This document shows, piece after piece, positions 44,901 through 51,554 of a stretch of DNA of 64,000 bases (positions are counted from its first letter, which is position 1; every line of letters starts with the position of its first letter). Both the position numbers and the translations under genes were made by a program. The DNA is from Aplysia californica (taxonomy: Eukaryota; Mollusca; Gastropoda; Aplysiida; Aplysiidae): contig NW_004797458.1 of NCBI RefSeq assembly GCF_000002075.1, forward strand, positions 300,104 to 364,103. The letters are read 5' to 3'. The notes beneath the pieces were generated by a model, which worked only from the letters and a program-made list of their open reading frames with translations, searched no databases and was not told where the DNA came from.

Positions 44901-46946
44901 GACTATATTTCAATCTATCCTGTTTTTCAGATTGTCCCTTGTTCCTGTCACAGATCTGAGACAAGAGGAGAGACGGAGAGTAGAGCTTCAAGTGTTTGCC
45001 CCAAGCCTCGATAGCTTCATCCCTGTAAGACAATTTCCTTATCATCATTCACCTTGCTTACTAAAGCTGCTCATATCAAAATTGCAAATTAATAGGGTCA
45101 AAAGTTATGTCATATTTACATAGCCAATTTATGATCATCTGTTATGAAGGTAAATTCTTTTGTGGATGTTCTCATATCACTAATTTATATAGCTTGTGAA
45201 AGTCAGTGTTTCTCTAAGACGTAAGTCTTATTTCGATTGGACATACAAGTGAGTGAGATATTTTTTTTCCTTTTTTAATTTTCAAACTCAACACTTTGTG
45301 GTGATAATGATGGTGGTAAGGGTAATGGTAGTCGTAATGATCATTAAAGTGGTGGTGGTAATGGTGATGATTTACTTAACTTAGTTATAGAAGTTTCTAA
45401 ATATTTACAATGTTTTCTTTTACCAGATAGGATATGTGAGTGACCTAGGGGACTTTGTCAGTCGTCGTCTAATGACCTGCCACAACCGTAACCATGGTGA
45501 CATCCGTCGAGCTAAGCATCTGCACATGGTGAGTTGTTGCATACAATTTGTGTAGCCTTACAAGGAAGCCTGTATTAGTTTTGTGCTTTTGAATGTCAAT
45601 AGACTTAGACAAGAGATTGCCTTACAATAGCTGAGCAGTTACTGAGCTCAAGATTATAAATAATATTGAGCAATGAAAGTGACTCAGAGTTCAGAAGCAT
45701 GGCCACTGGGATCTTTTCTTAAGTAAGACACAATAATAACTCAGGCTTGAAAATATGTTGCTGCTTGGTGGCAATTTGCAATGATGTGTTTGTAAAAATT
45801 GTCAGGATTAATATCCGGTATTATATATATTACTGTCACATGAGCCATGATTTATTTTATTGTTTGTTTTTGCTATTGTGACCCAAATGTCTATCTACAT
45901 CTTGTACTTTCCCCCATTCCAACTCGAATTGGCTATTCAGACAACTTGTTTTCATGTAAAAGTAAAAAGTAAGGTTTAAGCCCAGTTTTTTTTGCTATTT
46001 AAGTGCAACGTTCACACTTACACATCTATTGTCTCAAAACAGAAGTTTTATGTACTTGTTTGCAAATTTAATAAACTCATTTGATTTTAAATGTTCAATC
46101 TATGCTAGAGCTTGTGGGTGGTTGGCGGGTGCTCTGGTGTGGTTTGGTTCTTCTTTCCTGTCAGACGTCTATCATCTTTATCTCCCCTCCTTCTTTTTAG
46201 TGTTTGTTACTCTCTTGTAACACCTCTATTCTTCGGCACTTATATGACTTTATTGTGTTGCGAGTGCCGTAAAACTCTTACTAAAACTAAAACTAAATAC
46301 TAGAGCTTTACCACCCATGTTATGTGGACCGTGTAGATTAATTAAGGGAATGAAAAAACCCAATTTTGAAAAATAAGCCCCAGACATCACATGTTATACT
46401 CAGTTGTAGGTGCCAACAGCAACAAACCAGACAGGCAGCCTCAGAAACAGAATGTGTGGCTGAACACAGGTGGTGTTAAATTGTCTACACTACAGTCGAA
46501 CCACCCATTGTTGAAGAAAAGAGGGGGTCATCTTAGACAGGCGGTCCTTTTAGACAGTGTCATTTTTTTTTTTAATGCAAAGGGGAAAGTGGGAGGTATT
46601 TTTTTTAGTTTTTTGAACAGTCAGTGGTGGACACCTGCAAGATTATTTCTTCTATTTTGTTACGGCTTTCAATCTGAATAGAATGTCCTTCATTAACTAG
46701 TGGTTGCAATGTTATATTCAAGTTGAATTATGAATATCGTTATTAGAATAATTCAATTCTGGGCACATTCTGTAAAGTCAGATATCATGTGAATCAACAG
46801 CAGGAATGAAAATATTCTTTTTTTCATTCTTTCTTTCCCCGTGGCCTTCTCTCCGTCAGATCTCCGGGAGCGCAGTAAACATCACCTCGCTACTGGCTGT
46901 GTGGCTGGAGCACACCGACCTGGACCAGATGGGAATTGGTCTGTAG
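21780..46946 (+). CDS. Mitochondrial seryl-tRNA-synthetase-like protein, SLIMP-like (15 exons)
   Basis: Fifteen exons join in phase to about 512 codons, close to mitochondrial SerRS length. The N-terminus is Arg-rich with no acidic residues near the start, like a mitochondrial targeting peptide. Next come the helical arm (exons 2-3, rich in Lys/Glu) and the class II core. EGCG, LAG...AGAYMAK, GLFGAM...FSGVT, DLGDFVSRRL and the ending GSAVNITSLLAVWLEH align by eye with SerRS. The catalytic signatures are changed: the TxE loop reads VSP, the motif 2 YRAE region reads YQNS with a shortened loop, and the motif 3 Arg is Ser. The protein also stops soon after motif 3. Family knowledge: insect SLIMP is a mitochondrial SerRS paralogue without aminoacylation activity. 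I infer that this is a SLIMP-like gene and not SARS2. An acceptor just before the ATG implies a 5' UTR exon upstream. Confidence 0.85.
22352..22415 (+). mobile_element. Tail-only SINE/LINE fragment
   Basis: GGCGCTCATATGACCTTATG, then GTTGCGAGCGCCGTAAAAC and (ACTAAA)n, just downstream of SerRS-like exon 1. Confidence 0.55.
22709..22816 (+). CDS. SerRS-like exon 2 (helical arm)
   Basis: 108 nt, phase 0 both sides, TTTTTAG acceptor and GTATTG donor. Encodes a charged helix (LKREREELIAKRNEL) typical of the SerRS coiled-coil arm. Confidence 0.85.
23588..23801. mobile_element. MITE-like inverted-repeat element
   Basis: Left arm AAGTCTTTCATTTC then TATAACTATGATGACAC; right arm GTGTCATCATAGTTAT then GAAAGAATTTGACTT. 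About 35-base arms with a few mismatches and an AT-rich core, in intron 2 of the SerRS-like gene. Confidence 0.5.
24236..24304 (+). CDS. SerRS-like exon 3
   Basis: 69 nt, phase 0, TTTCTCAG acceptor and GTAAGA donor; codes SSVDTESLYQEAVAVKQ and onward, the second part of the helical arm. Confidence 0.8.
25030..25245 (-). mobile_element. SINE, inverted copy
   Basis: Inverse of the family at 26913, more diverged. The tail is at 25030-25075 and the CCTAGCCTTCTCGGACAAGG head near 25215-25235. Confidence 0.65.
25473..25550 (-). mobile_element. tRNA-derived SINE head
   Basis: The minus strand has TGGTTGAGAGG (A box) and CGAGTTCGAATCC (B box). The T stem and acceptor stem do not pair, so I read it as a SINE or tRNA relic. 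Confidence 0.5.
25705..25782 (+). CDS. SerRS-like exon 4
   Basis: 78 nt, phase 0, TTCACAG acceptor and GTGAGC donor. LKLPNELHEST matches the place where SerRS has its LPN-type turn before the catalytic core. Confidence 0.8.
26591..26639 (+). CDS. SerRS-like exon 5
   Basis: 49 nt, enters phase 0 and leaves phase 1, TTTTCAG acceptor and GTGAGT donor, just upstream of a long CT microsatellite. Confidence 0.75.
26676..26810. repeat. (CT)n microsatellite
   Basis: CT units broken by single G changes, starting about 35 bases after the donor of SerRS-like exon 5. Confidence 0.95.
26913..27151 (+). mobile_element. SINE, full length
   Basis: Starts GGAAAGATCTACACCTAGCC, runs through GCACGTTAAAGATCC and CACCTGGGCAAAATTC, and ends CGCGCTCATATGACC, GTTGCGAGTGCCGTAAAAAC and an A-rich tail. 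It matches copies at 57726, 60725 and (inverted) 25030. No clear Pol III boxes in the head. Confidence 0.75.
27585..27642 (+). CDS. SerRS-like exon 6
   Basis: 58 nt, phase 1 to phase 2, CTTTTAG acceptor and GTTTGT donor; ends ...GEKHELIKF plus two bases, to be completed by exon 7. Confidence 0.75.
27971..28029 (+). pseudogene. Decayed second copy of exon 7, 5' part
   Basis: A full acceptor (CCCTACAG) precedes a phase-2 frame reading NVGRKIYFLKNEL. It parallels NVGPKAYYLKGEL of exon 7 at 31900. The similarity continues weakly until element A begins at 28030, and the flank resumes at 31663 after the element. It looks like a tandem exon duplication, later cut by a transposon and no longer usable as a normal exon. 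Confidence 0.6.
28668..29513. mobile_element. Pogo/Tc1-like non-autonomous element nested in A
   Basis: Begins CAGTGGTCTCTGCCTAAGAT and ends with the near-inverse GATCTTAGGCGGAGACTACTG, flanked by TA on both sides (28666-28667, 29514-29515). The TIR core GGGATCTTAGGCGAACCGGG recurs inside near both ends. It also holds two copies of a CAGTTCA...GATCCCG segment near 29052 and 29179. No transposase frame. Confidence 0.65.
29543..30784. mobile_element. Element C1 nested in A
   Basis: Ends TAGACCTGCATGT and ACATGCAGGTCTA, with a 7-bp duplication TATAAGA (29536-29542, 30785-30791). It matches solo copy C2 at 40257-41286 in two blocks (29545-29874 and 30570-30784). The middle is occupied by a hAT-type MITE. 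Confidence 0.7.
29875..30565. mobile_element. hAT-type MITE nested in C1
   Basis: Starts TAGTGATGGGCCGATACC and ends GATACCTGCCCATCACT, with repeated GGTATCGATACC-like motifs just inside each end. The left border is set by comparison with C2. I could not find an 8-bp target duplication, so the right border or flank has changed. Confidence 0.55.
31690..31850 (+). mobile_element. Second SINE type, tail decayed
   Basis: Body alike to 46105-46260, but only a remnant (ATGACTTATACGCAGTAAAA) of the tail. Confidence 0.55.
31900..32041 (+). CDS. SerRS-like exon 7
   Basis: 142 nt, phase 2 to phase 0, CACCACAG acceptor and GTTTGT donor. Codes the start of the class II core (GPKAYYLKGELAIAEQALAE) through FFKTPVL. 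Confidence 0.85.
32332..32372 (+). mobile_element. Tail-only SINE/LINE fragment
   Basis: GTTGCGAGCGCCGTAAAAC and ACTAAAACT; no recognisable body. Confidence 0.5.
32815..32940 (-). mobile_element. tRNA-derived SINE head
   Basis: The minus strand reads AGTTGGTAGCATACTGG, then AGATTGAATCCCTGCC, lysine-tRNA-like A and B boxes, in intron 7 of the SerRS-like gene. Confidence 0.45.
33037..33072 (+). CDS. SerRS-like exon 8
   Basis: A 36-nt exon, phase 0, TTTCCAG acceptor and GTAAGA donor. Codes EGCGRDVFDTEG; EGCG follows the same core strand in mitochondrial SerRS. Confidence 0.8.
33073..34629. other. Intron 8 left part, unassigned repeat-like DNA
   Basis: 34560-34629 (GGGAGCTTCGCCCCCGGAGC, then CCCCCACTGGG) looks like an older repeat into which B inserted, since the same GGACCCCCGGCAG text resumes at 36217. 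The rest is AT-rich without recognised content. Confidence 0.35.
34630..36214. mobile_element. DNA transposon B (non-autonomous)
   Basis: Ends CAGAGATGCCAACCA and GTGGTTGGCATCTCTG, with a 6-bp duplication CCAGGA (34624-34629, 36215-36220). 34925-35170 and 35416-35955 are clearly alike to the interior of A, but the outer 200-300 bases on each side are not. No convincing protein frame. It lies in intron 8 of the SerRS-like gene. Confidence 0.75.
36866..36947 (+). CDS. SerRS-like exon 9 (altered TxE loop)
   Basis: 82 nt, phase 0 to phase 1, TCGCAG acceptor and GTAACA donor. Where SerRS has LAGTAE this reads LAGVSP, so the serine-sensing TxE motif is gone. Confidence 0.8.
37527..37604 (+). CDS. 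SerRS-like exon 10
   Basis: 78 nt, phase 1 both ends, ATCCTCAG acceptor and GTAAGA donor. Encodes YMAKLCVGDARLPFNLFSCG and RTYQN; the Tyr-Gln sits where motif 2 has Tyr-Arg. Confidence 0.8.
38770..38880 (+). mobile_element. Third SINE/LINE-end type with the same tail
   Basis: CTGTAAAAACTTCTCTGTTG, then the TCATATGACC and GTTGCGAGCGTCGTAAAAC tail. The same upstream stretch is found inverted at 11410-11480. Confidence 0.6.
38944..38982. repeat. (TA)n microsatellite
   Basis: About 19 TA units. Confidence 0.95.
39387..39427 (+). CDS. SerRS-like exon 11
   Basis: 41 nt, phase 1 to phase 0, TTCACCAG acceptor and GTAAAA donor; SDLPGLFGAMQTTQ continues the degenerate motif 2 region. Confidence 0.8.
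40104..40207 (+). CDS. SerRS-like exon 12
   Basis: 104 nt, phase 0 to phase 2, TTTACAG acceptor and GTAAAG donor; VGLFSGVTESDVDLQFEQT and onward aligns with the strand after motif 2 (MFGVT). Confidence 0.85.
40257..41286. mobile_element. Element C2 (solo copy of C)
   Basis: Ends TAGACCTGCATGT and ACATGCAGGTCTA, with a 6-bp duplication TTGAAT (40251-40256, 41287-41292). It begins 49 bases after exon 12 of the SerRS-like gene. The middle (about 40613-41090) holds a TAGATC-rich stretch where C1 has a MITE. Confidence 0.7.
41600..41890 (+). mobile_element. Degenerate Tc/mariner-like transposase remnant
   Basis: A frame starting near 41645 reads TVRILKADLHLQLY, then FLEHLEKLGHFLSEIWFLGK and AHIFTFQV. 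It resembles the HTH-to-first-Asp stretch of Tc3-like transposases (FSDEAHF). Stop codons interrupt it, and the first Asp appears replaced. Confidence 0.4.
42050..44930. other. Intron 12 of the SerRS-like gene, right part
   Basis: No exon and no recognised element besides short TAGATC runs and a poly-G tract near 44520. Frames such as 44185-44454 lack support. Confidence 0.4.
44931..45024 (+). CDS. SerRS-like exon 13
   Basis: 94 nt, phase 2 to phase 0, TTTTTCAG acceptor and GTAAGA donor; RRRVELQVFAPSLDSFIP matches the strand before the SerRS SN.TDFQ.RR segment. Confidence 0.85.
45427..45528 (+). CDS. SerRS-like exon 14
   Basis: 102 nt, phase 0, TTTACCAG acceptor and GTGAGT donor; DLGDFVSRRLM is the counterpart of the conserved DFQ.RRL of SerRS. 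Confidence 0.85.
46105..46299 (+). mobile_element. Second SINE type with the same 3' tail
   Basis: Body GGTGGTTGGCGGGTGCTCTG, then TCATCTTTATCTCCCCTCC and ACTCTCTTGTAAC, ending GTTGCGAGTGCCGTAAAAC and (ACTAAA)n. The body recurs at 31690-31850. Confidence 0.65.
46860..46946 (+). CDS. SerRS-like exon 15 (altered motif 3, stop)
   Basis: CTCCGTCAG acceptor; ISGSAVNITSLLAVWLEH then a short tail and TAG at 46944. The motif 3 Arg position holds Ser. The C-terminal extension of canonical enzymes is absent. Confidence 0.85.
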   Translation: MSGSAVNITSLLAVWLEHTDLDQMGIGL

Positions 46947-47580
46947 TTCCTTCGTTCCCTCTGAGACCTTAGCTGGAATATTGTTGCCGTAGGGCCTACT
47001 TGTGTACTGAATTCTGGAAGGGAGAACGAGCGAAAGAAAGTGTGTGTGTAGTGGTGGTGGGGGGGGGGGGGGGGGGGGGTGTCACACATGCACACATAAA
47101 GACAAATAGGGAGAAAGATGAAAGATAAGGGAGTGAAAGTGAGAAAGACAGACAGACAGGCAGACAGACGAAGACAACAGGGAAAAGACGACAGTAGTCA
47201 CAGTTTTCCCATTTTGACAAAAGTGGATTTCAAAGTTTGAAAGTCAACAATTCTCAAATCAGAGACATACTCAAGTCTTCATTTTCTTTTAACTCTTCAT
47301 ATGGCAGATAGAATGTAATCAGGAAGTTCTCCTTGTGATGGAATTTTTTTATAAGATTTTCGTAAAACTAGGGTAGGTCAGAAAAACATTAATTAACCCT
47401 TAAGGCTCTGTCATGATATTTTAATTATTTCCCCTCAAGACTGCCATGAAATTGACCAGTTCCAAGATTTCAGGGTGGGTTAGAAAAATGTTTATTACTA
47501 AATAAGTATTGAAGATAGATAGACTCATGAAGAACATTTCTTATTCAAAATTGAAAGGAGCACAATCTCAAATGAAGAGA

Positions 47581-47742
47581 AATAAAATTTTGTCATTTGT
47601 CATATTGCATAACATTATGTAATATGCGCTGGAAAAAAAAAGGGGACATTGACATTGCTGCATGTTGTGTTATACAAAAGTATGTGGGTAATTATTGAAA
47701 AGGGCAAGTTTTGTGTGTGTAGAATGAGAGCATGAAAATAAA
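47581..47742 (+). other. Candidate poly(A) signals for the SerRS-like gene, inside piggyBac
   Basis: AATAAA at 47581-47586 and 47737-47742. Between the stop codon at 46946 and the piggyBac border at 47396 I find neither AATAAA nor ATTAAA, so the nearest canonical signals are within the transposon. Confidence 0.35.
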
Positions 47743-47870
47743 AGGTGAGTACTCTTGTCCATGCTATCTGGGGTTTGTTGATATGTAATGTCTTGAATTC
47801 AGGTTAGTAAGTAGGTGGAAAAAAAAATTACTTACAAAACTGATGGCAAGGTTTTCACTTTCGACTGGTA

Positions 47871-50216
47871 TCACAATGGTAAGTCACTGCTTCTTGAAAG
47901 TCCCATATATTCTTTCCGCCTGGCCTCCTGCTTATAATCCACAACAGTATGGAACAATTTGAAACAGTCCGGGTAGAACAAAGGTACCTCACAATCTTCG
48001 CACCAGTGACTGGTTTGTATCCTCTTGAATTTTTCCCTGGAGCTGGAAGGTAGGTTGTAGACTACACAGTCTTTAGCACCATGCTTTCTCTTGGCACCAG
48101 GCTTCGATGGAATATAGCTACTGAAGTGTCGTTCAGTGAGTCTGGCTTCAGAGGGGGCACGGCTTGCTCCTCTCTGGGATGCTGGCTGACTGACCGACGC
48201 TGCTTCGGCCACAAGAGAAGTAATCACTGCCTCTCTGAAATCCGAGTGGCACATCCTGTGGGGGGAAAACTTCCTGTGCAGTTGATATGCATTGACCATC
48301 CACAGGTCGATAAGATAAAATGCAAGTTTCCTGCACCACTTGAATGATTTTCTCGAAATTTCATCATACCGGGTCACTTGGTCCATCAAGTCAACCCCAC
48401 CCATTTTACTGCAGTAGTCGTGAATGCAGGTTGGCTTCATGACGAGTGGCCGTCTTGGTTTGTACTTTGCGAAGCCCGTCGGTTCATGGATTGTCGATAG
48501 CATGTTTACGGTCCTCTTGTGCTGGAATTTTATGGCTACCAACTTATCCTGCAGGTGGACAACAGTTTCCCCGTCTTTGAGCTTTGCATTCCTCGGGTCT
48601 GCAAAAGCTGCAGGCAAACCCTTCCTGTTGCTGCGGACAGTACCACAGGCAAAAGTGTTTTTATTACACAAGAAGTGAAATAGAGCTGGGGAAGTGTAAT
48701 AATTATCCATGTACACATGGCCCTTGCTTAAAGCGTTGGCTGCCTGTAGAAGGCTGACGACTATTTTCTCAGTCTGACCTGAAGTTGCTGGCAGACCAGC
48801 AGTTGAAGCTTTACCCTGAAGAGGCGAAGTCTGAGCGCTGAAAATGTCAAAATAAAGACAGTAGCCACTTGATGACTCGCAGAGAGTATCTAGTTTGATG
48901 CCAAACTTGTGTGGCTTAGCCAGATTGTAGACTTTAAACGAAAGTCTGCCCTTGAAAAGACAGAGTGCTTCGTCCACAGCAGGGTCTCGTGCGGTGCATA
49001 TGCACTGGGGAAACGTGCCAGACAGGCGTTGACAAGAGGCCTCACCTTGAATAATCTGTCTATTTCAGTTGGATCTTGTTCCAGTTCCTCCTCACTATTA
49101 CTAATGTGAAAATTCCACAGAATGTGGAAAAACCGATCGCGACTCATTGTCTTGGAGAACCAAGGGGTTTTTGTTGTTCCTCCGTTTACCCAGTAGCTCT
49201 TCAAATTGGACTTTGGCAGCAGTCCCATGTTGAGAAGCACTGAGGACAAAAATAAAGAGGTACGAAGATATGAACAAAGCCACAAAAAAGTGTTGTTTCT
49301 GCTATATATTCCGTAACGAGCGACCACTATGAAATAAATGGGTTAGGGTGAAAGATAGGGTCAGACGTCTTCAGGGGCAGGTCTCTTTATTGTGTTTATT
49401 GGGATGGTCACTCGTTATGGAAGTCCAGCAAAATAAAAGTCTAGATTAGGCCTATATATATATATAGATCTAATATCACTGCAAGGTCTGTAAAGATTTT
49501 ACTGTCTCTCCCCACCATTTCTATTGTTCAAGCTAACCATAGCAACGATGGTTTTGCTCTAGATCTAGTCTAGCCTAATGAAAATTCAATTTATAGAGAC
49601 ATCACAAAGTTTGCAGACAGATCTTGTTCCCTCCCGACATGCTAGATCTGGATCTAATCTAGATTTAGATCTAAAGAATTCTAGTCCAAGTCTAAAACTA
49701 AATTCTAGATCTAAATCTAGATATCTAGTATTTGTGGGCAATGAGAAAAAAATTCCATACTATACCTGAAAGGAACACTTTCATCTCCTCCAAAGTCACC
49801 ATCTTCCACTTCTCCAAGTACTTGTTTTCTCCCACATCACTTGCGCTTTGCTTTTGAAAAGCATACTCGTTTGTTTGTGCGACAAACGATCCAATCTGTC
49901 CATCGTCAATGAAAATCTTGAAGAAGTCGATTGGTTTCATGTCAACGTTAATGGGAGCCAGAAGTTGTGAGGCTCCTGTGAATCCACTGACTGGGGGTTT
50001 TGATATGTTGTTGGTAAACATTTTCCAACCCGACTCAACATCGTCGGGGTGGTCAGCATCATGAGACGGAGTAAAGTCAATTAGATTTAGTAACCCACGG
50101 TTCGGCGTTTCCATCGGAACATCGTCGGCCGTAAATCCATCAAAATCTTCATCATCTGAGTCTTCCTCACGCATTAAATCAACTAAGAAACGAAAATCTT
50201 CCTCTGCTTCTGCCAT
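47871..50216 (-). pseudogene. piggyBac transposase (one intron, one frame break)
   Basis: Exon 1 runs 50216-49766, with a GTATAG donor after ...MKVFLS. Exon 2 starts at 49239 after GTCCTCAG and gives VLLNMGLLPKS, the standard piggyBac sequence. Exon 2 continues to the stop at 47871. The three catalytic Asp sites are visible: VDEALCLFKGR near 48975, YMDNYYTSP near 48710, and GGVDLMDQ near 48390. A C-terminal Cys/His finger (WCEDCEVPLFYPDC) is near 47990. A one-base loss near 48980, between HETL and VDEA, shifts the frame; otherwise about 606 codons are open. Exon 1 is acidic, as is usual for the N-terminus. The transposase would cut and paste the element at TTAA. Confidence 0.85.
49313..49417. 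repeat. Short inverted-repeat insert in the piggyBac intron
   Basis: Starts TAACGAGCGACCAC and ends TGGTCACTCGTTA. The right half resembles the stretch near 30640-30690 and 41170-41217 in C1 and C2. The left half resembles 12881-12900. It may be a small MITE or a fragment of the C family. Confidence 0.45.
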
Positions 50217-50559
50217 GCTTGAAAGGTGGAGCCTTGACGAAAACGCACTGGTCAGTGGAGAAAACGCGTTGGTCAGAGGATTGAAAACGTGCGGTCAACG
50301 GTATATAAACAGCGCTGTTCAGGACCGCTAAAAAAACTCAGTTCTCGGTCGATTTCTAAAATTCGAAGACCAGAATAACCATCAGCCAATCAGCTTTCAG
50401 CTCAGTATTCACCTCGGACGAGGAATGTTAAGAAACGGAAGCGACGCTACTGTTTCTAGCGCACCCCCTTGCGCTGCGAATAGTCGCGATCAGGCCTTGA
50501 GCGTAAGCGAGCGCTGATGCAAATAGTCGCGAACAGAGCTATAAGGGTTAAAAGACCTC

Positions 50560-51038
50560 TGTCAATTTTGTCCCACTGCTTGACGGGCCGGAGTTGCCTG
50601 GTGTTGTCAAATAAGTTGTCTCACAATTTGTCTTCTGAATTCAAAGTGATCCACTGGGTTTACATTAACACTTTTTTTTTAATAAGATGGGAAGAAAATA
50701 GGAAAAAGATTAAAGTAAAGAAAAAAATGAATAAGAAAACCCCCCCCAAAAAACAGTGTGGTGTTGTGCCAGTGCTGCAAGGACTTGTATGTGGCAATCT
50801 TGCAGCTCCTCAGCAAGTCGTCAGACAAGTGTCTGTTGGTGGTGGCCAACTTGTCAACAAGGATGGTCTGCAGAGATTTTGTTGACAAACTGGGTCTGCT
50901 GGTGGTCCTGTTTTTCCTCACCATGGAGAACTCTCTTTCTGATGCTTCATTGCTGTGAGGAATGGAGAGGATGGCTCAGAGAGAAATGATCCTCCTGATG
51001 CACTTGCCAAGAGACAACCACCTGGTAGGACAGTACTT
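50560..51038 (-). pseudogene. Two short hAT-like transposase scraps
   Basis: 50924-50740 reads STKSLQTILVDKL, resembling the C-terminal end of the family at 55.5-56.7 kb. 50965-51038 is nearly identical to 56164-56232. They abut the right end of piggyBac. Confidence 0.5.
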
Positions 51039-51554
51039 GACAAGGTTCCTGCCATGAACTCCCAACCAAATTCTAGGAGAAATTTTTAAAATTCAAGGAG
51101 ATTAGGTCAAGAAATTCATGCTGTTTTCAACGGCACACCAAGAGCAATAATACAGGACACTAAAATTCAATAAGGGCATTGACACACAAATGTTTTAATT
51201 AAAAACCAGTTTAAATGAATTTAAACTTTGTCCTACCTTTAAAACTTTATACCGTGCGTGGTCTCTGCTCAATCCATAAAAACAGGCCATGTTGGAAGTT
51301 GAAGAAATCCCAAATTGAAAACCCATGTAATATGTACACACACTTGAAGAAAAAATTTACACTGAAACTGTAGGAATATATAGACTACTTACAAGTCCGC
51401 CTGGCTCCAAATTAAGTGCCAGCTATTTCTTTAGCTGCAGCTTCCACTGCAACTGAAACTGTCTCTATTTCCTTTCTCTTGGCTTTGGCTCCCTGCCAAA
51501 GAGCATTAGACTCCACAAGAAGCTTTATGGCTCCAAGCTGTTCAGCTTTCTCAG

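Larger units (their letters stand above)
47397..50547 (-). mobile_element. piggyBac transposon, nearly whole
   Basis: Inverted ends CCCTTAAGGCTCTGT (from 47397) and CCCTTATAGCTCTGT (minus strand from 50547) are each bordered by TTAA (47393-47396 and 50548-50551), the piggyBac target. Length 3,151 bp. It holds one transposase gene on the minus strand and sits downstream of the last SerRS-like exon, in antisense. Matching ends and a largely open transposase suggest a fairly recent insertion. Confidence 0.88.
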
